Assembly: GCA_018262705.1 (NCBI GenBank)
Contig: JADFDQ010000014.1
Coordinates: 1 to 46,021 of the forward strand
From: Xanthomonas sp.
GTDB taxonomy: Bacteria > Pseudomonadota > Gammaproteobacteria > Xanthomonadales > Xanthomonadaceae
Length of the DNA stretch: 46,021 nt
Direction: 5' to 3'
Part shown: one piece after another, positions 1 to 8,442 of the stretch
Position numbering within the stretch: position 1 is the first letter of the stretch
Layout of the letters: each line of letters begins with the position of its first letter
Translations under genes and position numbers: made by a program
The notes under the pieces: generated by a model
Database searches by the model: none
What the model saw: the letters and a program-made list of their open reading frames with translations, nothing else
What the model was told of the DNA's origin: nothing

Positions 1-1
1 A

Positions 2-97
2 AGGCGATACCTTCAGCCCGGACACGGGAGAAACTTCATCGTGCCTATTGACCCGGGCGGCGAAATGGTGACCCCGTACACGATCAATCGGATGTAG
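2..97 (+). CDS. 3' end of an unrecognised reading frame entering from the left edge
   Basis: An open frame runs from the window edge to TAG at 95-97 and would encode about 31 residues ending in TPYTINRM. I do not recognise the protein. The following 131 bases (98-228) show no convincing gene. This may be a decayed stretch next to the phage tail genes, and the other two frames of the same segment also lack recognisable content. Confidence 0.2.
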   Translation, partial: RRYLQPGHGRNFIVPIDPGGEMVTPYTINRM

Positions 98-228
98 GTC
101 CAGCAGCGAGCACGGGGACAGGGCTAGTTTCATAGTATCCAGCGCGGAGTACAGAAAATTCAAACACCCTTTTCAGGCAGCCTGCGCGGTAGTCGACGGC
201 GTTGCAAGGGTCGCGCAAGGAAGACGCC

Positions 229-342
229 ATGGCCGACCTGGCCGCCGTGTTCCACTGGCGGCCCGCCGACATGGACCCCATGGGCCTGCAGGAACTGATG
301 GAATGGCGCGAACGGGCACGACAACGCAGCGGCGCGGCGTGA
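229..342 (+). CDS. GpE-family phage tail protein (P2-like), 37 aa
   Basis: A 37-residue protein beginning MADLAAVFHWRPADMDPM and ending ERARQRSGAA. This matches the pattern of the small P2-like GpE/E' tail proteins: an 'xxFHWxPxxM' start, then an 'L..L..WR..A..R' helix. In P2-like phages such genes sit just before the tape-measure gene and take part in tail assembly. The start is an ATG preceded by GGAA at 220-223. The usual upstream tail-tube and chaperone genes are not recognisable, so this is a leftover of a prophage. The stop codon overlaps the promoter-like sequence of the next small gene. The family call rests on motif memory, not alignment. Confidence 0.7.
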   Translation: MADLAAVFHWRPADMDPMGLQELMEWRERARQRSGAA

Positions 343-345
343 TGG

Positions 346-357
346 TAGGATCGCGGC
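346..357 (+). promoter_or_regulatory. -10-like TAGGAT placed for a leaderless transcript
   Basis: TAGGAT at 346-351 is followed by six bases and then ATG at 358. The surrounding TGGTAGGATCGC (343-354) recurs exactly at 607-618 before the next gene. The spacing would start transcription at the start codon. There is no Shine-Dalgarno sequence between them. Confidence 0.45.
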
Positions 358-585
358 ATGGGAATCTTGCTCATCATGTTGGCCGTGGCTGTTCTTGGCT
401 GGATGGGGCTGATCGTGCTCGGCGGCGCGGCCTCGCTGGCGCAACTCGCCACGTTGTTTGGCGGCACGCCCAAGAACGCATCGCCAGACGCGCCCGCCAG
501 CAAGCGCACCCGCGACCGCGTGTTGCTGGTGCTGTTGGCCGCTGCCATCGTCGGGCATGTGTTTCGTTTCTTGGGACTGATCTAA
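358..585 (+). CDS. Small two-helix membrane protein in the phage remnant, 75 aa
   Basis: The 75-residue product has hydrophobic segments at about residues 3-31 (MGILLIMLAVAVLGWMGLIV...) and 54-74 (VLLVLLAAAIVGHVFRFLGL), separated by a polar, basic linker rich in Ala, Pro, Lys and Arg. I do not recognise a family. It sits between the gpE-like gene and the tape-measure start, a place where P2-like phages normally have nothing else. It also carries its own promoter-like box, which is how phage 'moron' accessory genes look. A role in superinfection exclusion or lysis would be a guess. Confidence 0.5.
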   Translation: MGILLIMLAVAVLGWMGLIVLGGAASLAQLATLFGGTPKNASPDAPASKRTRDRVLLVLLAAAIVGHVFRFLGLI

Positions 586-609
586 ACGGGCAACAACACA
601 GCGTAGTGG

Positions 610-621
610 TAGGATCGCCGC
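610..621 (+). promoter_or_regulatory. -10-like TAGGAT placed for a leaderless transcript
   Basis: TAGGAT at 610-615, six bases, then GTG at 622. It lies in the same 12-base word (TGGTAGGATCGC) found before the gene at 358, suggesting the two small genes share promoter origin or control. Confidence 0.45.
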
Positions 622-1008
622 GTGAGCGCGCTTGTCGTCATCGTTGGGCTGTTGATCCTGGCCGGACTGTTCTCGGCCTTGCACGGCGTTATTTCGCCGC
701 TGGCGAACTGGCTGAGCCCGATGCCGCCGCGTGCGGAGCCGGAGTATCAGGAGCCGGCGGACGACGCAATCCTGCTTCGCTTGGACGACGGCACCCCCGT
801 CACCTGGGGGATGCAGCGCCAATTCGAACGGGAGCTGGCGGCCATCGCCGAGCGCCAGCAGCAGGCGCGGCACGCGCCTCGGGCCAAGCCGAATGTCGCG
901 CAGCGCGCCGGTTCGCAACTACGCGCCAAGAACGCAGCCAAGCGTCGCCTGCGCGCGGCCATGGCCGAACACGAACGCCGCCCGAAGCCGCCGCGCAATT
1001 TGCCCTGA
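622..1008 (+). CDS. Single-helix membrane protein with basic tail, phage remnant, 128 aa
   Basis: The product starts at GTG 622 and has one N-terminal hydrophobic segment (about residues 3-21, ALVVIVGLLILAGLFSALH). An acidic stretch follows near residues 40-55, then a long Arg/Ala/Lys/Gln-rich C-terminal part. I recognise no family. It ends 30 bases before the tape-measure start. The position and the shared upstream box tie it to the preceding gene as a two-gene insert in a P2-like tail region. The GTG start is chosen because the promoter-like box is in register with it. Confidence 0.45.
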   Translation: MSALVVIVGLLILAGLFSALHGVISPLANWLSPMPPRAEPEYQEPADDAILLRLDDGTPVTWGMQRQFERELAAIAERQQQARHAPRAKPNVAQRAGSQLRAKNAAKRRLRAAMAEHERRPKPPRNLP

Positions 1009-1023
1009 CCAACCCCGCCGCAC

Positions 1024-1042
1024 CCATGGAGTGCCTCCATGG
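1024..1042 (+). promoter_or_regulatory. Hairpin enclosing ribosome site and start codon of the tape-measure remnant
   Basis: CCATGGAG (1024-1031), TGC, then CTCCATGG (1035-1042) forms a perfect 8-bp inverted repeat. It contains the GGAG ribosome site (1028-1031) and the ATG (1039-1041). In RNA it would hide the start. The stem also contains an upstream ATG in its left arm. Confidence 0.4.
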
Positions 1043-1212
1043 CTGACACCAACGTGCGGATGGTGCTGGCGCTGACGGATAAAGCATCGTCCGGCCTGCG
1101 CGGCATCTTGAGCAGCAGCAATGCCGGCAAAGCCTTGCGCGCGGCGCCGGCCGATAGTGCGCCTGCGGCAACGCGCCGTGCATTTCGAAGTGGTCGAAGT
1201 TGGCGCGGATGA
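1039..1212 (+). pseudogene. Phage tail tape-measure protein, truncated to its N-terminus
   Basis: ATG 1039 opens a frame reading MADTNVRMVLALTDKASSGL and then an LRGIL segment. This is typical of the first residues of P2/Mu-type tail tape-measure proteins (a short strand followed by 'D+A...LRGI'). Family members are many hundreds of residues long, whereas this frame stops after 57. Homology appears lost by about residue 35, where the sequence joins material that reads as a transposase on the other strand. This is a truncation by an insertion or deletion, so no functional tail is encoded here. Confidence 0.6.
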
Positions 1213-1213
1213 C

Positions 1214-1345
1214 CTACGGTTCTTCAACGCTGGCGACGATCTTCACCTTGCCGCCGCAGTGGATGCAGGTGTCCACGTCGATGCCGAGGTTGCGCTTGAG
1301 GCGTTGCGCCCAAGTCATCGCACGGCGCTTTTCTTCGGCGTTCGG
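1214..1345 (-). pseudogene. 3' fragment of a Y2/IS91-like transposase
   Basis: On the minus strand, codons from 1345 down to 1214 read EEKRRAMTWAQRLKR, then ID-V-D-TC--CGGKVKIVAS, then a stop. The MTWAQRLKR block followed by a C-x-x-C-G-G zinc-knuckle-like motif is characteristic of the C-terminal end of IS91-type (Y2_Tnp) transposases. The frame is closed upstream by TGA at 1346-1348. It is also closed by TAG at 1214-1216, after which the same frame continues with V-I-R, as expected for the intact protein. It is therefore a dead fragment. It adjoins the broken tape-measure gene and probably marks the rearrangement point. The family name is from memory of the motif. Confidence 0.55.
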
Positions 1346-1473
1346 TCACTCGCGCTGGCGGCGTCACTCGCCGCCTGGCTGCCTATGCCGCGCATCGGCG
1401 CTTTTCTGAATCGCGGCTCGGAAATCGCCGCGACGCAGGCGGGCAATTTCCGCATCGGACCGCCCAAAAGCAC

Positions 1474-1498
1474 GAAGCCCGGCGCAGGGCCGGGCTTC
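1474..1498 (-). terminator. Terminator after groEL
   Basis: GAAGCCCGGC (1474-1483) pairs with GCCGGGCTTC (1489-1498) across a 5-base loop. On the minus strand the stem is followed by GTGCTTTTGG. It lies 27 bases beyond the groEL stop and fits an intrinsic terminator with a short U run. The 1349-1473 stretch beyond it holds nothing recognisable. Confidence 0.7.
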
Positions 1499-1524
1499 GA
1501 GGTCTTGCTTGCGGAGGGCGCGGA

Positions 1525-3256
<1,732 letters not shown>

Positions 3257-3263
3257 GTTCGGC

Positions 3264-3554
3264 TCAGCCGAGGATCGCGAACAGGTCGTCTTCCTTCACC
3301 ACCAGGTACTCGACGCCGTCGAGCTTGACCTCGGTGCCGCTGTACTTGCCGAACAGAACCTTGTCGCCCACCTTGACCTGGGTCGGGCGGGTCTGGCCGT
3401 TGTCGAACACCTTGCCGGTGCCCACGGCGATCACTTCGCCCTTGATCGGCTTCTCGGTGGCGCTGTCGGGGATCACGATGCCGCCCGCGGACAGCTTCTC
3501 TTCTTCCATGCGCTTGATGACCACGCGGTCGTACAGCGGCTTGATGTTGGACAT
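3264..3554 (-). CDS. groES: Co-chaperonin GroES, 10 kDa subunit
   Basis: The product has 96 residues beginning [20 protein letters not shown]. It has the mobile-loop segment ([20 protein letters not shown]) and the closing [15 protein letters not shown], all typical of GroES, which caps the GroEL chamber as a heptamer. The internal ATG at 3554 is preferred over the longer frame because it gives the standard N-terminus and has GAGG upstream. The added upstream codons would run through the promoter and operator. Confidence 0.98.
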   Translation of the reverse strand: MSNIKPLYDRVVIKRMEEEKLSAGGIVIPDSATEKPIKGEVIAVGTGKVFDNGQTRPTQVKVGDKVLFGKYSGTEVKLDGVEYLVVKEDDLFAILG

Positions 3555-3600
3555 GTTGGCAACCTCTGCAAATGGTTGATTGATGGGGAAAAACCCGGTC

Positions 3601-3630
3601 ATTTTAGCAGTCATTGAGCGCGACTGCCAA
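3601..3630 (-). promoter_or_regulatory. groESL promoter, sigma-70 type
   Basis: On the minus strand TTGGCA (3625-3630), an 18-base spacer and TAAAAT (3601-3606) form a good sigma-70-type promoter 46 bases before the groES ATG. It overlaps an inverted repeat resembling CIRCE. A sigma-32 reading was not scored. Confidence 0.65.
3604..3630. promoter_or_regulatory. CIRCE-like operator (HrcA site) overlapping the groESL promoter
   Basis: TTAGCAGTC (3604-3612), nine bases, then GACTGCCAA (3622-3630). The CIRCE consensus is TTAGCACTC-N9-GAGTGCTAA. The arm length and spacing match exactly, and each arm differs by only one or two bases. The changes at the inner G/C pair are compensated, so symmetry is kept. 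The site covers both promoter hexamers, ideal for repression by HrcA. No hrcA gene is in the window. Confidence 0.7.
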
Positions 3631-3766
3631 GATGCGGAAAGCAAAACGCCCGCAACCGGGATGCTTTGAAGATGGGGCGAGCGCGGGCGGTTTCAAGGGC
3701 GGGCCGGCAAATCGGCAGCGCAACGCGCCCTGCCGCTTGCCGCTCGCCTTGCCGCCGCCCGGCGAT

Positions 3767-3778
3767 TACCCTGCCCGG
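3767..3778 (+). promoter_or_regulatory. -10-like TACCCT six bases before the cutA ATG
   Basis: TACCCT at 3767-3772, then six bases, then ATG 3779. It has the same geometry as at dsbD, pssA and queD in this window. No Shine-Dalgarno sequence is visible. Confidence 0.4.
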
Positions 3779-4096
3779 ATGGACCTGCTGCTGTGCCTGA
3801 CCACCTGCCCCGACGCCACCAGCGCCCGGCGCATCGCCGCCGCGCTGGTCGAAGAGCGGCTGGCCGCCTGCGTCAACGTGATCCCCGGCCTGCACTCGAC
3901 CTATCGCTGGCAGGGAGCGGTCGAGCGCGCCGACGAATTGCTGCTGCTGATCAAGACCACCCGCGCCGCCTTTCCGGCGCTGCAGGCGCGGCTGCCGGCC
4001 CTGCACCCTTACGAACTTCCCGAGCTGGTCGCGGTCGAACCGGCAAATGCGCTGCCCGCCTACCTGCAGTGGGTCGAAGGCGCGGTGCGGACGTAA
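3779..4096 (+). CDS. cutA: CutA divalent-cation tolerance protein
   Basis: The product has 105 residues, the normal CutA1 length. Family marks are the CTTCPD start (near residue 6), RIAAALVEERLAACVNVIPG, the YRWQGAVERADELLLLIKTT block, and HPYELPELVAV. CutA forms a ferredoxin-like trimer in the cytoplasm and has been linked to copper tolerance, although its molecular role is unsettled. The ATG at 3779 is preferred over longer frames because it gives the family N-terminus. It is nine bases upstream of dsbD. In several bacteria cutA and dsbD are neighbours, which fits a shared connection to copper and thiol chemistry. Confidence 0.93.
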   Translation: MDLLLCLTTCPDATSARRIAAALVEERLAACVNVIPGLHSTYRWQGAVERADELLLLIKTTRAAFPALQARLPALHPYELPELVAVEPANALPAYLQWVEGAVRT

Positions 4097-4105
4097 AATG
4101 ACAGG
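4094..4105 (+). promoter_or_regulatory. -10-like TAAAAT six bases before the dsbD ATG
   Basis: TAAAAT at 4094-4099 overlaps the end of cutA (its TAA stop). Six bases later comes ATG 4106. This predicts a leaderless dsbD transcript in addition to any read-through from cutA. Confidence 0.45.
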
Positions 4106-6466
4106 ATGACCGGTTTGCTTTCCCATCTGCGCCGCTGGCTGGCCGCAGCGCTTCTGTTCGCTGCGGTGTTGCCGACGGCCGCGCAGGATGTCGAATTGCC
4201 GCCGGTCGATCAGGTGTTCGTGCTGTCGGCGCAGGCCACCGCGCGCGACCGCATCGAGGTGCGCTGGAAGATCGCCGATGGGTTCTACCTCTACCGTCAC
4301 CGCACCTCGGTCAAGCCCGCGGCGAATTTCGTCGGGGCCCAGCTGGCGCTGCCGGAAGGCGAAAAGCACCACGACCAGTTCTTCGGCGACGTCCAGACCT
4401 ACCGCCAGCGGCTGATCGGGGTTCTGACCGGAACGCCCGCCGCGGGCGCGAGCGGTGTCACGCTGACCGTGAAATACCAAGGCTGTGCCGATGCCGGGGT
4501 GTGCTATCCGCCGCAGACCCGCACCCTGACCGTGCCGCTGCCGCCCGAACCGAGCGCGGCCGGGGTTGGCTTCGGCCGCGGCGTGGGCGGCAATCCGTTC
4601 GCGACACTGGGCGCTGCCGGCGCCGCGCAGGACGGTCCGCTGCCGCCCGAGCAGGCCTTCACCAGCGAGGCCATCGCGCTCGACGGCAGCACCCTGCTGC
4701 TGCGGTTGACCCCGGCACGCGGCTACTACCTCTATCGCGACAAACTCTCGGCGCGGCTCGACGCCGGAGCCGGCCTGTCGGCCCGCTTGCCGCCGGCCGC
4801 GCACCTGCCCAAGGCCACGCCCTACCACGACGAGCACTTCGGCAAAGTCGCGGTGTACTTCGATCAGGTCGAAATCCGCCTGCCGGTCGCCCGCGCCACC
4901 CCGCGCGCGGCCAGCGGCACACTGACGGTCGGGCTGCAGGGCTGCCAGGACAACGGCATCTGCTACCCGCCGATGACCCGCACGCTGGCGGTGGCGCTGC
5001 CGGCCGGAGCAGTCGGCGGTGGCGGTGGCGGCGGAAGTGCGACTGTGCAGAACGCCGCGCTTCCCGCAGCGACGCCGGCGCCGGCAAGAACGTCGGAGGT
5101 TGCCCGCCCGCCCGCGCCGGCGGGGGCGGCCCCTGCGACGGCGTTGCTGGCCGCGGCGCCTGCGGATGAACCGGCGCCCGAGGTATTCGCCACTTCCGAA
5201 GCCTCCCCGCAGGCCCTGCCCGAGCGCACCGCACCACCGCAGCGCGCGGTGCCGAGCCTGGCGCTGGCGCTGCTGCTGGCGCTGGCCGGCGGGCTGATCC
5301 TGAACCTGATGCCCTGCGTGCTGCCGGTGCTTTCACTCAAAGCGCTGGCCGTGGCACAAAGTGGCGAGAACGCGGCGCAGGCGCGCCGCCACGCGCTGGC
5401 CTATACGGCAGGCGTGCTGCTTTCGATGCTGGCGTTGGGCGCGCTGGCATTGGCGCTGCGCAAAGCCGGGCTGGCGCTGGGCTGGGGCTTCCAGTTGCAG
5501 CAGCCGCTGGTATTGGCGCTGCTGGCGCTGGTGATGTTCGCGCTCGGGCTGAACCTGTCCGGGCTGTGGCAGGCCAATGTGACGCTGGGCGGCCGCAGCG
5601 CGGCGCTGACCGCGCGCAGCGGCGCCGGCGGCGATTTTTTCACCGGCGTGCTGGCGGTGGTGCTGGCCACGCCCTGCACCGCGCCCTACATGGGCGCGGC
5701 GTTGGCCTATGCCTTCCTTGGCCCGACCGCCGGCGCGCTGCTGGTGTTCCTTGCGCTGGGATTGGGGTTGGCACTGCCGTTCCTGCTGATCGGTTTCGTT
5801 CCGGCACTGGCGCGGCGGCTGCCCAAACCCGGCGCGTGGATGGAAACGCTGAAACAATTGCTGGCGTTCCCGCTGTACGCCACCGCCGCATGGCTGGTGT
5901 GGGTGCTGGCGAAACTGCGCGGCGCCGACGCGGTCGGACTGTGGCTGATCGCCGCGATCGGGCTGGCGCTGGCGGCGTGGGCCTGGACCCGCGCTCGTAG
6001 CGGCGGTGCGCGGGCGTGGCAGCCGCTGGCGGCACTGGTGCTGCTGGCGCTGATCTGGCCGCTGGCGCGGCTACAAGCGCTGCCGCGTCCGCAGGCTACA
6101 CAGCCGGCGCAGGCCGATCAAACTTGGCTGGCGTGGTCGCCGCAGGCGCTGGCCGACCTGCGCGCGCAGGGCCGCCCGGTGTTCGTCAACATGACCGCCG
6201 ACTGGTGCGTGACCTGCAAGGCCAACGAGCAGGCGGTGTTCGCCCGCGATGGGTTCCGCAACGCGCTGCGCGACGCCAACGCGGTGTATATGGTTGGCGA
6301 TTACACCGACGTCGATCCGGAGATCACCGCCTTCCTGCAGGCGCACCGCGCCGTGGGCGTGCCGCTGTATGTGGTCTATCCGCGCGGCGGCGGCGAGGGC
6401 GAAATCCTGCCGACCCTGCTCACGCCTGCCACCGCACTGGCCGCGCTGGCGCGGGCTGCACGCTGA
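4106..6466 (+). CDS. dsbD: Thiol:disulfide interchange protein DsbD with two N-terminal alpha domains
   Basis: The product has 786 residues. DsbD carries electrons from cytoplasmic thioredoxin across the inner membrane to periplasmic disulfide isomerases and cytochrome c maturation. A signal peptide spans about 1-26 (ALLFAAVLPTAAQ). Two consecutive DsbD-alpha domains follow: residues 28-146 with C127/C133 (QGCADAGVCYPP) and 180-298 with C280/C286 (QGCQDNGICYPP). Next come a Gly/Ala/Pro linker and an eight-helix core with C404 (LMPCVLP) and C524 (ATPCTAPYMG). The C-terminal thioredoxin domain has C701-x-x-C704 (DWCVTCK). E. coli DsbD has one alpha domain and about 565 residues, so the duplication explains the extra length. 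The stop overlaps the start of the next thioredoxin-like gene. Confidence 0.95.
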   Translation: MTGLLSHLRRWLAAALLFAAVLPTAAQDVELPPVDQVFVLSAQATARDRIEVRWKIADGFYLYRHRTSVKPAANFVGAQLALPEGEKHHDQFFGDVQTYRQRLIGVLTGTPAAGASGVTLTVKYQGCADAGVCYPPQTRTLTVPLPPEPSAAGVGFGRGVGGNPFATLGAAGAAQDGPLPPEQAFTSEAIALDGSTLLLRLTPARGYYLYRDKLSARLDAGAGLSARLPPAAHLPKATPYHDEHFGKVAVYFDQVEIRLPVARATPRAASGTLTVGLQGCQDNGICYPPMTRTLAVALPAGAVGGGGGGGSATVQNAALPAATPAPARTSEVARPPAPAGAAPATALLAAAPADEPAPEVFATSEASPQALPERTAPPQRAVPSLALALLLALAGGLILNLMPCVLPVLSLKALAVAQSGENAAQARRHALAYTAGVLLSMLALGALALALRKAGLALGWGFQLQQPLVLALLALVMFALGLNLSGLWQANVTLGGRSAALTARSGAGGDFFTGVLAVVLATPCTAPYMGAALAYAFLGPTAGALLVFLALGLGLALPFLLIGFVPALARRLPKPGAWMETLKQLLAFPLYATAAWLVWVLAKLRGADAVGLWLIAAIGLALAAWAWTRARSGGARAWQPLAALVLLALIWPLARLQALPRPQATQPAQADQTWLAWSPQALADLRAQGRPVFVNMTADWCVTCKANEQAVFARDGFRNALRDANAVYMVGDYTDVDPEITAFLQAHRAVGVPLYVVYPRGGGEGEILPTLLTPATALAALARAAR

Positions 6467-7071
6467 TGCCGTCGAACCGTCGCGTGCTGCTGGTGGCCGG
6501 GCTTGCCGCCATCGCCGGCGCGGTTTCCAGCCTGTTTTTCGAACCCACCCTCGCCTACAGGTGGGCCGGCACCGAAGTCGGGCAGGAGGCGCTGCAGGCC
6601 ACGCTGGAAGCGCGGGCACCGGCGCCACCGCCGGGCGTGATCGTGGCGCGTCGCGGCGAAGCGCTGCCCGCGCTGGAATTGCCGGATCTGGATGGCGCGA
6701 ACGTCCGGCTTCCCGGCTCCTGGGCCGGCCGCCCGACGCTGGTCAACCTGTGGGCCACCTGGTGCGCACCGTGCCTGAAGGAAATGCCGGATCTGCAGGC
6801 ATTTTCGGCGAAACAGGGCGCAAACGGGGTGCGCGTGGTCGGCATCGCGCTGGACGAACCGGACGCGGTGCGCGGCTTTCTCGCCGCCCACGGCATCACC
6901 TATCCAATCCTGATCGACGCCCCGGGACCGGCCGACGCCGGCGTCCGGCTGGGCAACCGCGCCGGCGTGCTGCCCTATTCGGTGCTGGTCGGCGCCGACG
7001 GACGCCTGCTCAAGACCCGGATCGGCCCGTTCGACAACATGGATGCGATCGCACGCTGGGCCTCGCCCTGA
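6466..7071 (+). CDS. TlpA-like periplasmic thioredoxin, membrane-anchored
   Basis: The product has 201 residues. An N-terminal hydrophobic segment (about 7-25) acts as signal or anchor. It is followed by a TlpA/ResA-type redoxin domain with the WATWCAPC active site (C100, C103) and a cis-Pro segment (GVLPYSVLVGADG). It is a likely periplasmic thiol reductase. Its ATG overlaps the dsbD TGA (TGATG), so translation is coupled and DsbD is the natural electron donor. This start also removes the shadow extension into dsbD. The exact client (cytochrome c apoproteins, isomerases or a copper site) cannot be told. Confidence 0.9.
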   Translation: MPSNRRVLLVAGLAAIAGAVSSLFFEPTLAYRWAGTEVGQEALQATLEARAPAPPPGVIVARRGEALPALELPDLDGANVRLPGSWAGRPTLVNLWATWCAPCLKEMPDLQAFSAKQGANGVRVVGIALDEPDAVRGFLAAHGITYPILIDAPGPADAGVRLGNRAGVLPYSVLVGADGRLLKTRIGPFDNMDAIARWASP

Positions 7072-7223
7072 GCCGCACCACGGCGGTTTAGAGCATTCGC
7101 TCGAACACGTCATTAAAAATCCGTTATCAGGCAAAACTTCGGCGATCTGGATCGGAAAACTGGACATCGACGCTGGTTCGCGGGACACTGCGCGCCGATT
7201 TCCTCAGGATTTGACGCCCGCCG

Positions 7224-7661
7224 ATGGCCAAGCTGCTGCTCCTGCACGGCCCCAACCTGAACCTGCTCGGCACCCGCGAGCCGGAGGTCTATGGTTGCAT
7301 CACGCTGGCGGACATCGACGCCGATCTTGCCGCCCGTGCGCAGGCCGCCGGGCACGCGCTGGAAGCCTTCCAGACCAACGCCGAACACGAACTGGTGAAC
7401 CGCGTGCAGACCGCCGCCACGGACGGCACCGCCTTCATCCTGATCAACCCGGCCGCCTTCACCCACACTTCGGTCGCTCTGCGCGACGCGCTCACCGGCG
7501 TCGCCATCCCCTTCATCGAAATCCACCTGTCCAACCCGCACGCCCGCGAACCGTTCCGCCAGCACAGCTATTTCAGCGACAAGGCGGTCGGCGTGATCTG
7601 CGGCTTCGGCGCCGACTCCTACCGCTACGCCCTCGACGCTGCGCTGCAGCGGCTTGAGTAG
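7224..7661 (+). CDS. aroQ: Type II 3-dehydroquinate dehydratase
   Basis: The product has 145 residues, the standard length of the dodecameric type II enzyme. It converts 3-dehydroquinate to 3-dehydroshikimate, third step of the shikimate pathway, in the cytoplasm. Clear motifs are [20 protein letters not shown] at the N-terminus (flexible loop with catalytic Arg and Tyr), [17 protein letters not shown], and [18 protein letters not shown]. The 152 bases before it hold no gene. It precedes accB as is common in gammaproteobacteria. Confidence 0.97.
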   Translation: MAKLLLLHGPNLNLLGTREPEVYGCITLADIDADLAARAQAAGHALEAFQTNAEHELVNRVQTAATDGTAFILINPAAFTHTSVALRDALTGVAIPFIEIHLSNPHAREPFRQHSYFSDKAVGVICGFGADSYRYALDAALQRLE

Positions 7662-7671
7662 TTCACACCCC

Positions 7672-7800
7672 ACACAGCCCATCCGCCCCTCATCCGCCCT
7701 TCGGGCACCTTCTCCCCGAGCGGCGGGGAGAAGGGAAACAAGACAATTCACTCATCCGCCGATCTCCGTGCACCTGCTTTCTCGCGGCAGGGAGAAGGAG
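7672..7800. repeat. Palindromic intergenic repeat between aroQ and accB
   Basis: A perfect 10-bp stem CCTTCTCCCC (7708-7717) / GGGGAGAAGG (7725-7734) with a 7-base loop lies within a CTCATCCGCCC...-rich stretch. A second imperfect copy of the same words (TCATCCGCC, CAGGGAGAAGGAG) follows at 7753-7800. This wording is that of short mobile palindromes scattered in many proteobacterial genomes. It may act as an mRNA hairpin upstream of accB. Confidence 0.6.
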
Positions 7801-7816
7801 AACAAAGGAACTCACG

Positions 7817-8293
7817 ATGGATCTGCGCAAGATCAAGAAGCTGATCGACCTGCTGGAAGAATCCAACCTCGCCGAAATCGAAATCAAGGAAGGCGAGGAA
7901 TCGGTGCGGCTGGCGCGCCAGCCCAAGGGCAGCTACGTTGCCGCCGCGCCGATGGCCATGCACGTCCCCGCGCCGGTCGCGCAGGCGATGCCGATGCAGT
8001 CGCCGGTGCAGGCCGCCACCGGCGGCAGCCCGAAGCCAGACGCTCCCGATCTACCCGAAGGCCACATCGTGCGCGCGCCGATGGTCGGCACCTTCTACGC
8101 CAGCGCGGCGCCGGACAAGCCCGCCTTCGTCAGCGTCGGCCAATCGGTCAAGGTCGGCGACACGCTGGGCATCATCGAGGCGATGAAGATGTTCAACCCG
8201 ATCGAAGCCGACGCCTCCGGCGTGGTGCTGGCGATCCGCTGCGACAGCGGCGAACCGGTCGAATTCGATCAGCCGCTGTTCGTGATTGGCTAA
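7817..8293 (+). CDS. accB: Biotin carboxyl carrier protein of acetyl-CoA carboxylase
   Basis: The product has 158 residues. The N-terminal helix [20 protein letters not shown] and [11 protein letters not shown] are typical of AccB. A Pro/Ala-rich linker (about 41-78) follows, then the biotinyl domain with EAMKM, where K124 is the biotin attachment site. It carries the carboxybiotin between AccC and the carboxyltransferase in the first step of fatty acid synthesis. AAAGGA upstream gives a good ribosome site. It is followed by accC after 149 bases that hold a repeat element, an unusually wide gap for this pair. Confidence 0.98.
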   Translation: MDLRKIKKLIDLLEESNLAEIEIKEGEESVRLARQPKGSYVAAAPMAMHVPAPVAQAMPMQSPVQAATGGSPKPDAPDLPEGHIVRAPMVGTFYASAAPDKPAFVSVGQSVKVGDTLGIIEAMKMFNPIEADASGVVLAIRCDSGEPVEFDQPLFVIG

Positions 8294-8298
8294 AGGAA

Positions 8299-8425
8299 GG
8301 GGATTGGGAACCAGGTACCGGGGACCGGGAAAAGCAGGATCGGTGAGCCGCTTGGATCCGCTCACTCCGGTCCCCGGTCCCCGGTCCCCATTCCTAGGTT
8401 CCCGGTCCTTATCCCACCCCCTAAA
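8299..8425. repeat. Large imperfect palindrome with GGTCCCC repeats between accB and accC
   Basis: The left half GGGAACCAGGTACCGGGGAC (8306-8325) mirrors the right half, which holds three tandem CCGGTCCC-type units (8368-8390) and CTAGGTTCCCGGTCC. An inner arm GTGAGC...GCTCAC (8343-8365) closes the fold. The 'GGGACCGGGGACC' wording is typical of dispersed elements in Xanthomonadaceae intergenic DNA. It would form a long hairpin in the accBC message. Confidence 0.65.
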
Positions 8426-8442
8426 TTCTTCCGGAACTCCCC

